Below the pieces are notes generated by a model that saw only the letters and a program-made list of their open reading frames with translations, was not told where the DNA came from and did no database searches. From assembly GCA_021791815.1 (NCBI GenBank), contig JAJYVV010000010.1, positions 1 through 45,102 on the forward strand: DNA of 45,102 bases, in the 5' to 3' direction. A program made the position numbers and the translations under genes. The DNA comes from Bacillota bacterium. Lineage in GTDB: Bacteria; Bacillota; Sulfobacillia; RBS10-35; JAJYVN01. This document shows, piece by piece, positions 8,113 through 18,085 of this stretch. Position 1 is the first letter of the stretch. Each line of letters starts with the position of its first letter.

Positions 8113-9255
8113 TCACGGCCCCCGGCCGTCCCGGTGGCCGTCGTCCTGGCGCGGCTTGGGGCGGCCGAAGATCATGCGGCCCTGTTGGTTCTGGATGACG
8201 TTCGTGACCACGACCGTCGCCTCGGTCTGCAGGAGGTGCATCCCGCCCTCGACCACCACCATGGTCCCGTCCTCCAGGTAGCCGACGCCCTGGCCCGGTT
8301 GCCGGCCCTTGCCGACCAGCCGCACCACCAGCTCCTCGCCCGTGAGGATGCGCGGGCGCATGGCGTTGGCCAGGGCGTTGACGTTCAGGACGCCGACGCC
8401 CTGGAGCTCCGCCACCTTGTTCAGGTTGAAGTCGGTCGTGACCACCTGGCCCCCCAATTCCCGGGCCAGGACGACCAGCTTGCTGTCCACCTCGGCGTCG
8501 GGCGCGGGGTCCCGCGCCTCGAAGATGACGGGCGCTCCGCGCGCCTTCTGGAGGTTGGCAAGCACGTCGAGCCCGTACCGTCCCCGCTGCCGCCGCTGGT
8601 CGTCGCCGCTGTCGGCCATGTGGCGCAACTCGTCGAGAACGCAGTTGGGCACGATGAGGGTACCCGCGAGGAAGCCCGTCTCGTACAGGTCGCCGATGCG
8701 CCCGTCGATGATGGCGCTGGTGTCGAGGATCTTCACCAGAGGGGCCGCCGCGCCTTGCGCCGTGGCCCCGGCGCCGCGCGCGCCTTCCCCGGGGGCGTCG
8801 CCGGCCGCCGCGCCTCCGAAGCGGCCCCCCCCCAAGCGGACCCAGTCCTCGCGCCGGCTGAGGAACACGGCGGCGCCCGCGTACGCGAGCGCGAGGGTCG
8901 CCGCGGTCCGCCCATACCACGGGACGTGCGCGAGGACCGGACCCAGGAGGAGCGCGATCACCAGCCCGACCAGGGCGCCACCGATGCCGGCCAGCAGATC
9001 GACCGCCGGAACGCCGCGCGCGGCGCGCCCCAGACCCTCCGCGCCGCGGCGCAGTGCCCGCAGCAGGCCGGGACCGGCCTGATGGCCGAAGGCGCCCCCG
9101 GCCACCACGCCGGCCGCGGCCACCGCGGCCGCCTGCGCGGGCGTCAAGGGCAGGGGGTACCGCAGGCTCAGGACGCCGAGCCAGCCGACGGCCACGTAGA
9201 AGCCACCCGCGGCGCCGAGAGCCGCGAGGACCCACCGCACGGTCCGGCCCGCCAT
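8113..9255 (-). CDS. YacL-like PIN/TRAM domain membrane protein
   Basis: A 380-residue integral membrane protein. Four hydrophobic segments lie in roughly residues 8-145, then an Ala/Gly-rich linker, a PIN nuclease domain from about 175 (KILDTSAIIDGRIGDL, with acidic residues in CVLDELRHMAD, DSKLVVLAREL and TTDFNLNKVAEL) and a C-terminal TRAM RNA-binding domain (EGGMHLLQTEATVVVTNVIQ). This is the architecture of Bacillus YacL. The catalytic acidic residues appear intact, so RNase activity is plausible but unproven. The ATG at 9255 follows GGAAGGAGG. The genes before and after (CarD, IspDF) agree with the Bacillota order, except that disA is missing. Confidence 0.9.
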   Translation of the reverse strand: MAGRTVRWVLAALGAAGGFYVAVGWLGVLSLRYPLPLTPAQAAAVAAAGVVAGGAFGHQAGPGLLRALRRGAEGLGRAARGVPAVDLLAGIGGALVGLVIALLLGPVLAHVPWYGRTAATLALAYAGAAVFLSRREDWVRLGGGRFGGAAAGDAPGEGARGAGATAQGAAAPLVKILDTSAIIDGRIGDLYETGFLAGTLIVPNCVLDELRHMADSGDDQRRQRGRYGLDVLANLQKARGAPVIFEARDPAPDAEVDSKLVVLARELGGQVVTTDFNLNKVAELQGVGVLNVNALANAMRPRILTGEELVVRLVGKGRQPGQGVGYLEDGTMVVVEGGMHLLQTEATVVVTNVIQNQQGRMIFGRPKPRQDDGHRDGRGP

Positions 9256-9295
9256 CCGGCCCCTCCTTCCCGGGCGCGGACGCGCGCCGCGCCTG

Positions 9296-9775
9296 CTATT
9301 GGCCCATGGCGTGGTCGAGCAGCGTGTGGGCTTCCGCCTCGGCGATGTTGCTCGCCAGCACGACCTCGCTGATCAGGATCTGGCGTGCGTTCTCCAACAT
9401 CTTGCGCTCTCCGGTGGAAAGGCCCTTCTCCTTCTCGCGCAACGTGAGGTTGCGCACCACCTCGGCGACCTCGAAGATGTTGCCACTCTTCAGCTTCTCC
9501 GCGTTGGCCCGGTAGCGACGGTTCCAATTCGCCGACATCTTCGTTCGCTCGCCCGCAAGGACCTCAAGCACCCGCCGCATGTCATCGTGCGGAATGACCT
9601 GGCGCAGACCGACATCGTCCACGCCGTCGACGGGAATCATGACCTTCATGTCGCCGATGGGCATCTTCATGATGTAGTACTGTTTGCGCTGGCCCAGGAT
9701 CTCCCGCTCCTCGATCGCCTCGATCACTCCGGCCCCGTGCATGGGGTACACGACGCGATCGCCTATGTTGAACAT
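9296..9775 (-). CDS. carD: CarD/CdnL-family transcriptional regulator
   Basis: A 159-residue protein. The N-terminal RNA-polymerase-interaction domain (MFNIGDRVVYPMHGAGVIEA) has the Tudor-like fold of CarD and Mfd. The C-terminal helical part (MRRVLEVLAGERTKMSANWN onward) carries the conserved Trp that stabilises the open promoter bubble in studied CarD proteins. CarD binds the RNAP beta subunit and tunes initiation, notably at rRNA promoters. The ATG at 9775 has GGGAGG seven bases upstream; a GTG two codons earlier is weaker. It precedes the YacL-like gene by 40 bases and probably shares its transcript. Confidence 0.92.
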   Translation of the reverse strand: MFNIGDRVVYPMHGAGVIEAIEEREILGQRKQYYIMKMPIGDMKVMIPVDGVDDVGLRQVIPHDDMRRVLEVLAGERTKMSANWNRRYRANAEKLKSGNIFEVAEVVRNLTLREKEKGLSTGERKMLENARQILISEVVLASNIAEAEAHTLLDHAMGQ

Positions 9776-10228
9776 GGGCACACCTCCCTGGCCAGGGCAG
9801 CACGCTACACGAGGGGGGAGGAACGGGCGACTGCGACAGGAGGCCGGCCAGGGTCCGGCGGATGGGGCGCCGGCCCTGGTCGGATCGGCCCAGGGAGGCG
9901 CTCGGGCTTCGGATCCGGCCGTGGTACATCGGGCCCGGACCTCGCAGCGTCAGTCCATCGCGTCCGTGCCGGCCGCGGGCACCATCCGGTGGGGCGACCG
10001 CATGCGGTTCCGGCCTCGCCGCCCCGGGAACAAGCACCGCGCCGGGCTCCGTGCGCCAAAGCGTGCGCTTCTCATTATAGCATCCGCGAAACCGTGGCCG
10101 CGCTCGCGCGCTCGCGTGCGGACGCAAGGGGCGCCCCGCGCCCTGCGCGCGGCCGTGGGGTCGGGGCGCCGAGGCGCCGCCGAACCCGGCCGGCGCACCG
10201 TCATGGCTCCCGCATCCCTGGCCGCGCG
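9776..10228. other. long intergenic region between divergent genes
   Basis: About 450 bases between carD and the divergent promoter at 10229. No convincing reading frame is present. A minus-strand extended -10 element at 10082-10074 would give carD a leader of about 290 bases. I see no T-box, terminator or known riboswitch motif in it. Confidence 0.5.
10074..10082 (-). promoter_or_regulatory. extended -10 promoter for carD
   Basis: Minus strand TGCTATAAT is an extended -10 (TGnTATAAT). No good -35 hexamer is found 16-18 bases upstream, which is tolerated with an extended -10. It is one of the few AT-rich spots in this intergenic region. Confidence 0.5.
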
Positions 10229-10258
10229 TTGACATCGAAAACGCGCGCTCCCTATAAT
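10229..10258 (+). promoter_or_regulatory. consensus promoter for the gene at 10447
   Basis: Perfect -35 TTGACA (10229-10234) and perfect -10 TATAAT (10253-10258) with an 18-base spacer. This is the best vegetative promoter in the window. Transcription would start near 10265, leaving a leader of about 180 bases. Confidence 0.8.
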
Positions 10259-10357
10259 GGGCGCACGTTGAGCCAGTGGCTCCGCGGTGTTTGCCGCCCA
10301 AGCGCGATCGCAACGGTCCTTGGCCGCGGTGCCGGCAGCGTTACGATGTCTGCCAGT

Positions 10358-10375
10358 GTCCGCATCGATGCGGAC
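10358..10375. repeat. 18-bp perfect palindrome in leader
   Basis: GTCCGCATCGATGCGGAC reads the same on both strands. It lies about 95 bases after the predicted transcription start and 72 bases before the GTG of the downstream gene. It could be a regulator binding site or, as RNA, a short hairpin. Confidence 0.5.
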
Positions 10376-10446
10376 TCAGGGCCTGCGGGCGCGACCGGTC
10401 CCCCGAGGTCGACCCGGCCGAAGCACTGCCGGGAAGGGGTTCAGCG

Positions 10447-10848
10447 GTGAAGGACCTGCTTTGGGACGAGTTCCAGGATGCCGTCCACCAGGGCCTGATC
10501 CGGCACCGGAGCATCCTGGATGTGACGTCCAAGTTTCAGGAAGCGAGCGTGAGGGTATCTCGGGCGCTCGTCAAGTCGGTGACGACATGCGGTTGTGTCC
10601 AGATCAACGCCCATAAGAATGAGATTCCGTCCGCCCTCGATGTTCCGCTGACGGAACTCCGCTCGTACATGGACGACCACCTGGATGGCGAGCTATGCGC
10701 CAACTGCCGGGAGGTCGTCGAGGAAGAACTCGGGCGCCTCCTGTTCTACACCGCCGCCTTCGCCGGCCTGCTCGACATCAACGTCTACGATGTGCTCATC
10801 AAGGAGCACAAGAAGCTCGCCGCCCTCGGCCTCTACCACCTCTCCTGA
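10447..10848 (+). CDS. conserved Bacillota protein of unknown function (DUF1573-annotated type)
   Basis: A 133-residue protein starting at a GTG seven bases after AAGGGG. I recognise it from many Clostridia and Bacilli by FQDAVHQGLIRHRSILDVTS, the cysteine pair in TTCGCVQINAHK, CANC, and the ending INVYDVLIKEHKKLAALGLY. From memory such proteins are labelled DUF1573; I am not sure of the label. The segment VVEEELGRLLFYTAAFAGLL resembles the EExxD helix of MazG-like all-alpha NTP pyrophosphohydrolases, but the metal-binding pattern is not clearly complete. The four cysteines (CGC and CANC) could bind metal. It is the only plus-strand gene in the first 19.5 kb. Confidence 0.88.
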   Translation: MKDLLWDEFQDAVHQGLIRHRSILDVTSKFQEASVRVSRALVKSVTTCGCVQINAHKNEIPSALDVPLTELRSYMDDHLDGELCANCREVVEEELGRLLFYTAAFAGLLDINVYDVLIKEHKKLAALGLYHLS

Positions 10849-10891
10849 CGCCCGCCGGGTCGGGGGCGCCCCGTGCCCCTCCGACCGCCGG

Positions 10892-12253
10892 TCAAAGCTC
10901 GGCGGCCCCCGCCCCGAGGACCGCCGACAGCGCCTCCGCCACCGAGCGCACCGCGCGGATCTCCAGGCCCGAGGGGGCTTCGGCGAGCGCACCGGGGGGC
11001 ACGACCGCCCGGCGGAAGCCGAGGCGCCGCGCCTCGGCGAGGCGCTCGCCCAGCCGGGGCACGCCGCGCACCTCGCCCCCCAGGCCGAGTTCGCCGCACA
11101 CCGCGGTGTCGCCGGGCACGGGCCGGTCGGTCAGGGCCGAGGCGAGGGCCAGCGCGCAGGCCAGGTCCGCGGCGGGTTCCTCCAGACGGACGCCGCCCGC
11201 CACCTTGAGGTACGCGTCGAGGTGCGAGCAGCGCAGCCGGGCCCGCCGCTCGAGGACGGCCAGCAGGAGCGCGAGCCGCGCCGTCTCGATCCCCGCGGCC
11301 GTGCGCCGGGCGGTTCCGAACGAGGGCGGCGCGAGCAGCGCCTGGACCTCGCAGAGCAGGGGCCTGCGGCCTTCCAGCGTGACGGTGACGACGCTGCCCG
11401 GCACCCCCGTGGCGCGTTCGGCGAGCAGGATCTGCGACGGATCGGCCACCTCCCGCAGCCCGGCGCCCTCCATGGCGAAGACCCCGATCTCCTGGGTGGA
11501 CCCGAAGCGGTTCTTCAGGGCGCGCAGGATGCGGAACGGGGAGAAACGCTCGCCTTCGAACAGGAGGACGACGTCGACGGCATGCTCCAGCAGGCGCGGG
11601 CCGGCGAGCAGGCCCGCCTTGGTCACGTGGCCGACGAGGACCACGGGCACGCCCCGCTCCTTGGCCAGTTGGAGGAGCGCCGCCGCGACCTCCCGGATCT
11701 GCACGGGGCTCCCCGGGGGGAGCGGGCAATCGGGGTGGCGCATGGTCTGCACCGAGTCCAGGATGGCCAGGGCCGGACGGTGCCGCTCGCAGAGGGCCTC
11801 CACGCGATCGGTGCCGGATTCGGCCGCGACCAGCAGGTGCGGCGCCAGGGCGCCCAGGCGCTCGGCGCGCGTGCGCATCTGGGCCACCGATTCCTCGCCC
11901 GACACGTAGAGGATCGGGCGCCCGCATCCCATCCGCCCCGCGACCTGAAGCAGCAGCGTGGACTTCCCGACGCCCGGATCCCCGCCGAGGAGGATGAGGG
12001 ATCCGGGGACGATGCCGCCCCCCAGGACGCGGTCGAACTCCCCGACCCCGCTGGCCAGGCGCTCGCCCTCCAGCGGCGCCACATCCCGCAGGAGCCGCGC
12101 GACGGCGGGCTCCGCGGCGGCACCCCCGCCCGCCGGCGGGTCGGGCGCCACCGCCATCGTGTTCCACTCGCCGCAGCCCGGGCAGCGCCCCATCCACCGC
12201 GCCGACTCATGGCCACACCCGGCGCACACGAAGGCGGAACGCGGCCGCGCCAC
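10892..12253 (-). CDS. radA: DNA repair protein RadA
   Basis: A 453-residue RadA (Sms), a branch-migration ATPase assisting RecA in recombinational repair. An N-terminal four-cysteine zinc finger (C10, C13, C24, C27) is followed by a RecA-like ATPase with Walker A GGDPGVGKST, the RadA-specific KNRFG motif, and a C-terminal Lon-protease-like domain without protease function. I chose the GTG at 12253 because VARPRSAFVCAGCG fits the family start and gives the normal length. An ATG at 12307 overlapping the moaDE stop would add 18 Pro/Gly-rich residues and remains possible. radA follows clpC in Bacillus; here moaDE is inserted between them. Confidence 0.93.
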   Translation of the reverse strand: MARPRSAFVCAGCGHESARWMGRCPGCGEWNTMAVAPDPPAGGGAAAEPAVARLLRDVAPLEGERLASGVGEFDRVLGGGIVPGSLILLGGDPGVGKSTLLLQVAGRMGCGRPILYVSGEESVAQMRTRAERLGALAPHLLVAAESGTDRVEALCERHRPALAILDSVQTMRHPDCPLPPGSPVQIREVAAALLQLAKERGVPVVLVGHVTKAGLLAGPRLLEHAVDVVLLFEGERFSPFRILRALKNRFGSTQEIGVFAMEGAGLREVADPSQILLAERATGVPGSVVTVTLEGRRPLLCEVQALLAPPSFGTARRTAAGIETARLALLLAVLERRARLRCSHLDAYLKVAGGVRLEEPAADLACALALASALTDRPVPGDTAVCGELGLGGEVRGVPRLGERLAEARRLGFRRAVVPPGALAEAPSGLEIRAVRSVAEALSAVLGAGAAEL

Positions 12254-12306
12254 CCTGCCACCCCCGCCCCACGCCTCAGTCCCCGGCCCGGGACCGCGCG
12301 GTGGCA

Positions 12307-12963
12307 TCAGGGGTGCCAGGCCCAGCGTCCCGTGCCGTCCGGCGCCCGCTCCTTCTTCCATACGGGCAGTTCCGCCTTCACGCATTCGATGGCCAGGCGC
12401 GCCGCGGCGAAGGCGTCGCCGCGGTGCGCCGCCGCCGCCGCGACGGCCACGGCCGTGTCGCCGGGGTGAAGCGTCCCGGTGCGGTGCCAGATCGCGATGC
12501 GGACGCCGGGCCACAGTTCCTCCGCCCGGGAGGCAATATCCTCCAGAACGCGGGCCGCCATTTCCCTGTAGGCGTCGTATTCGAGGCTCGAGGTCTCTGT
12601 GCCGTCGGTCCGGCCGCGCACCGTGCCGAGGAAGAGCACCCGGCCCCCCAGGTCCGGGTCTGCCACGGCCTGCAGGACCAAGTCCACCGAGATGGGCTCG
12701 GGACCCGTCCGCAGCAGGCCACCGCCCTGGCCCCCGCTGACGGGAGGCAGCAGGGCGACCTCGGAGCCCGGGGGGACTGCCGCCCCGGGCTCCGCCGGCC
12801 GCCCGTCCACGGCCACGGCGCAGCGTTCGAGGACGGGGCCGCCCCGCGAGGCGAGGCGCGCACGGATCGCGGCGGCCGTCGTGCCCTCGGGAACCTCCAG
12901 GTCAAGCTCACGCGAGCCCACGGCCTCCGCCGCGGGACCGAACAGGCGCACACGCACCCTCAC
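12307..12963 (-). CDS. moaX: fused MoaD-MoaE molybdopterin synthase (MoaX-like)
   Basis: One 218-residue frame. Residues 1-78 are a ubiquitin-like MoaD ending in PPVSGG, the diglycine that normally becomes a free thiocarboxylated C-terminus. From about residue 83 follows MoaE, with HRTGTLHPGD and the lysine-bearing ending VWKKERAPDG. Together these subunits convert precursor Z to molybdopterin. Known MoaX fusions in mycobacteria are cut after the MoaD glycines; the internal GGQGGG here suggests similar processing, which is inferred. The GTG at 12963 is the first of three in-frame GTGs behind GGAGG. Neighbours are clpC and radA, with no other moa gene in sight. Confidence 0.9.
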   Translation of the reverse strand: MRVRVRLFGPAAEAVGSRELDLEVPEGTTAAAIRARLASRGGPVLERCAVAVDGRPAEPGAAVPPGSEVALLPPVSGGQGGGLLRTGPEPISVDLVLQAVADPDLGGRVLFLGTVRGRTDGTETSSLEYDAYREMAARVLEDIASRAEELWPGVRIAIWHRTGTLHPGDTAVAVAAAAAHRGDAFAAARLAIECVKAELPVWKKERAPDGTGRWAWHP

Positions 12964-13063
12964 CGGCGCACCCGCCTCCTCGGGAGGGGGACGGCCCCGG
13001 GACCCGGGATGGGACGCGCGGGACCCGCCGAAGGACGGCGGGCCGGCGGTCGGAGGGGTTCGC

Positions 13064-13104
13064 GGCGGGGGTGCCGGGGCGCGGGCCGCCTCGGCACCCC
13101 CGCC
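13064..13104 (-). terminator. possible terminator hairpin after clpC
   Basis: A perfect 12-bp inverted repeat, GGCGGGGGTGCC (13064-13075) and GGCACCCCCGCC (13093-13104), with a 17-base loop, starts eight bases after the clpC stop. No T-run follows on either strand, so it may slow or protect transcript ends instead of acting as a standard intrinsic terminator. Confidence 0.45.
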
Positions 13105-13111
13105 CGACGGA

Positions 13112-15586
<2,475 letters not shown>

Positions 15587-15713
15587 CACGTTCTCCCCCT
15601 TCGGCGGCGCCGCCCGTCCCCGCAGCCCTCGGCGCCGGACCACTCGCCCCGCCCACGGAAATCGGCCGCGCTGCCCCGCGGCCGAGAAGGCACCCGCCCG
15701 GGTCCTGCGACGC

Positions 15714-16871
15714 TCAGCGGGCCTGGACCGGTCCCGCGGCGCCTCCCGCCGCCGGCGCCGGCGTCAGCGCGGCCTGGAGCCTCGTACGCACCATGTCCGC
15801 CCGCCGGGCGTCGCGCTGGCCGGGACCGGCCTCGCCGCCGCCCTGGCGCTGCAAGAAGCCCGCCCGCGTCAACACGAGCAGTTCGGCCCACCGGTCGGCC
15901 CCGATGGGTGGCAGCACGTGCAGGTCGGCCCCGAGACGCAGGTCCGACAGGAACTGCAGCGCCTCCTCGGAGGACAGCAGGCGGGCGTTCGTCAGCAGCC
16001 CGTACGCCCGCCACACCCGGTCCTCGACGGCGGTGCGCCGCTCGGCGAGCAGCGCCTCGCGCGAGCTGCGCTCCCGGGCCGCGATCCCTTTGGCCACGGC
16101 CTGCAGGTGCGCGCAGATCTCCGCCTCCGACTGCCCGAGGCTGGTCTGGTTGCTCACCTGAAACAGGTTGCCCGACGCCGCCGTCCCTTCGCCGTAAAGA
16201 CCGCGGGCCACCACCCCGACCTTGGCCAGTTCGGTGAGCAGCGTGCCGATCCGCCCGAGCAGCGCCAGCGCCGGGAGGTGCAGCATGACCGAGGCCCGGA
16301 GGCCCGTGCCCAGGTTGGTGGGACACGTCGTCAGGTAGCCGAGGGATGCGGAGTACGCCCAGTCGAGGGTGCGCTCCAACCCGTCGTCCAGGCGGCTCGC
16401 CAACTCCCAGGCCGCCGGCAGCTGCAGGCCCGGGCAGAGGGCCTGGATCCGCAGGTGGTCCTCTTCCAGGACCATGGCCGAGACCTGCTCGTCCGGGCCG
16501 ATCAGCACGGCCCCGCGGGACTGGTGCGCGTGGGGCGGGCTGATCAGATGCTTCTCCACCAACACCTGGCGGTCCAGGGGACCCAGCCCGTCCAGCCGCG
16601 CGAACAGGAACGCGCCATCCTCCGGCGGAAGCGCGGCCCGCGCCTCGTCCACCCGGCCGAGCAGCGCGGTCGCGTCCGCGGCCTGCATCCGGGGCGGGAA
16701 GGGCAACCCGGCCACGTTGCGGGCCAGGCGCACCCGGCTGGAGACCGCGACGTCCGAGGCGGGCCCCTCCGCCCGCTGCCAGGGCCCCACGGGTTCACGC
16801 AGGATCGCCTCGAGCCGGTCCGACCCGGCTTCCGGGCGCGCGCCGCCCGCCGCATCCGGGTCGCCGGTCAC
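15714..16871 (-). CDS. mcsB: protein-arginine kinase McsB
   Basis: A 385-residue phosphagen-kinase-fold enzyme that phosphorylates arginines on proteins, marking them for ClpCP. Key motifs are SSRVRLARN (44-52), the [12 protein letters not shown] loop with the conserved Cys183, and [11 protein letters not shown] low-complexity tail beyond the usual length ([19 protein letters not shown]) explains why it is about 30 residues longer than Bacillus McsB. The GTG at 16871 overlaps the mcsA stop and has GGAGG nine bases upstream. Confidence 0.95.
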   Translation of the reverse strand: MTGDPDAAGGARPEAGSDRLEAILREPVGPWQRAEGPASDVAVSSRVRLARNVAGLPFPPRMQAADATALLGRVDEARAALPPEDGAFLFARLDGLGPLDRQVLVEKHLISPPHAHQSRGAVLIGPDEQVSAMVLEEDHLRIQALCPGLQLPAAWELASRLDDGLERTLDWAYSASLGYLTTCPTNLGTGLRASVMLHLPALALLGRIGTLLTELAKVGVVARGLYGEGTAASGNLFQVSNQTSLGQSEAEICAHLQAVAKGIAARERSSREALLAERRTAVEDRVWRAYGLLTNARLLSSEEALQFLSDLRLGADLHVLPPIGADRWAELLVLTRAGFLQRQGGGEAGPGQRDARRADMVRTRLQAALTPAPAAGGAAGPVQAR

Positions 16872-17392
16872 GCCCGCGCACCTCCTTCCAGGGCCCGGAT
16901 GCGGTCGCGCAGGGCGGCCGCCCGCTCGAAGGCCTGCTGCCCCACCGCCGCGTCCAGCTCGCGGCGCAGGTCCGCGAGCTCGCGCCGCCGCCGGATCGCG
17001 TCCCCCGTGCGGGAGGGGACCTTCCCTTCGTGGCGCGTCCGGCCCTGCGCCCGGCGGACCACGGGGTCGAGCTCCTTGGCAAAGGCATCGTAGCAGTCCG
17101 GACATCCGAGAAGCCCCGTACGCGCAAATTCCGCGTACGTGATGCCGCAGCGGGCACAGCGCAGGGCGGCCGGGGCCCCGGCCCCCGGCGGCGCGACGGC
17201 GGAGGCGCCTTCGCCGAGGCCGCCGAGCAGGCTCGCCAGCCACCCGTGCACCGACACGGGCGCATCTGGCGGCGGGATGACCTCGCGCTCCGCAGCGCAC
17301 CGCTCGCAGAGGTGCAGTTCCTGGACCGTCTGTCCCTCCACCACGGACGTCAGGTGGTATTGCGCCGGGCGCTCATGGCACTGCTGGCACAT
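16868..17392 (-). CDS. mcsA: McsA, activator of McsB
   Basis: A 174-residue zinc-binding protein with four CxxC motifs (CQQC, CERC, CARC, CPDC) and a C-terminal UVR domain (LRRELDAAVGQQAFERAAAL) that contacts ClpC. McsA activates the McsB kinase and adapts it to ClpC. I chose the ATG at 17392; a GTG directly before it is equivalent. Its start lies six bases after the ctsR stop and its stop overlaps the mcsB start. Confidence 0.94.
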   Translation of the reverse strand: MCQQCHERPAQYHLTSVVEGQTVQELHLCERCAAEREVIPPPDAPVSVHGWLASLLGGLGEGASAVAPPGAGAPAALRCARCGITYAEFARTGLLGCPDCYDAFAKELDPVVRRAQGRTRHEGKVPSRTGDAIRRRRELADLRRELDAAVGQQAFERAAALRDRIRALEGGARA

Positions 17393-17398
17393 CACGGC

Positions 17399-17932
17399 CT
17401 ATCGCCCCCCGGCGCACCCGTCCGCCGCGTGGTCGCCCGCCTCCCGGCCCGCGGGCGCACCTTGCGCTTCGCCGCCCCCCGCATCCTCCGAAGAGAGATC
17501 GGGTTCCCGATCCAGGCCGCCCAGGGCCGCCCGCAGCACCGATGCCCGAATCTGGTCCCGGAGCGGCAGCGGCAGCGCGAGCACCTCGCGGGCGATCACC
17601 GCCCGCAGCATCGACTCCTCCCGGGCGGACAACCGCCCGGCCTCCCGCAGCCTGCGCAGGTGCTGCTCGGCCGTGGCCTGGTCGACGGCCTGGCCGACCA
17701 CCGCCACGTCCTGCCACGCCTCCGGGCTGAGCCGGACCAGGCGGATGTAGCCGCCGCCGCCGCGGCGGCTCTCCACCAGGAAGCCACGCGCGGACGTGAA
17801 GCGCGTCACCAGCACGTAGTTGATCTGCGACGGCGCGCAGCCGAACCGTCCGGCCAGCTCGCCGCGCTGAAGCTCGACGGCGCTGCGGCCGCCGAGGAGC
17901 CCGAGCAGGTGGGCCTCGATCTCGTCCGTCAT
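17399..17932 (-). CDS. ctsR: transcriptional repressor CtsR
   Basis: A 177-residue CtsR. The winged helix-turn-helix (ELAGRFGCAPSQINYVLVTR) carries the family's glycine-rich wing SRRGGGGYIRLVR, whose arginine acts in heat sensing in Bacillus. A C-terminal dimerisation domain follows (SAREESMLRAVIAREVLALP). It represses clp genes until heat or McsAB activity relieves it. The ribosome site before the ATG at 17932 is weak. An operator matching the CtsR consensus lies in its own promoter region, so autoregulation is expected. The last 30 residues are an Ala/Gly-rich tail beyond the usual length. Confidence 0.94.
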   Translation of the reverse strand: MTDEIEAHLLGLLGGRSAVELQRGELAGRFGCAPSQINYVLVTRFTSARGFLVESRRGGGGYIRLVRLSPEAWQDVAVVGQAVDQATAEQHLRRLREAGRLSAREESMLRAVIAREVLALPLPLRDQIRASVLRAALGGLDREPDLSSEDAGGGEAQGAPAGREAGDHAADGCAGGR

Positions 17933-18005
17933 GCAGCCCAGGGCCGTTCCCTCCGCTTCCCCGCCGCGTCCGCGCTCCGCGTCCGGGCCGGCCTGGCCGC
18001 GCCAG

Positions 18006-18022
18006 GTTGACGTTTCCTGACC
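18006..18022 (-). promoter_or_regulatory. CtsR operator
   Basis: Minus strand GGTCAGG-AAA-CGTCAAC: two direct heptads separated by three bases, matching the CtsR box (RGTCAAA-NAN-RGTCAAA) with the GTCA core intact in both. It begins just after the -10 of the ctsR promoter, so bound repressor would block initiation. Confidence 0.75.
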
Positions 18023-18032
18023 ATCTGACGGC

Positions 18033-18061
18033 AGTATAGGCGCCGGAAGGGCGCCTGGCAA
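18033..18061 (-). promoter_or_regulatory. promoter of the ctsR operon
   Basis: Minus strand TTGCCA (18061-18056) and TATACT (18038-18033), spaced by exactly 17 bases. The spacer itself has GGCGCC at both ends, an inverted repeat. Leader to the ctsR ATG is about 90 bases. Confidence 0.75.
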
Positions 18062-18085
18062 GAGGGTCCGCCGCTGGCCGGGCGG

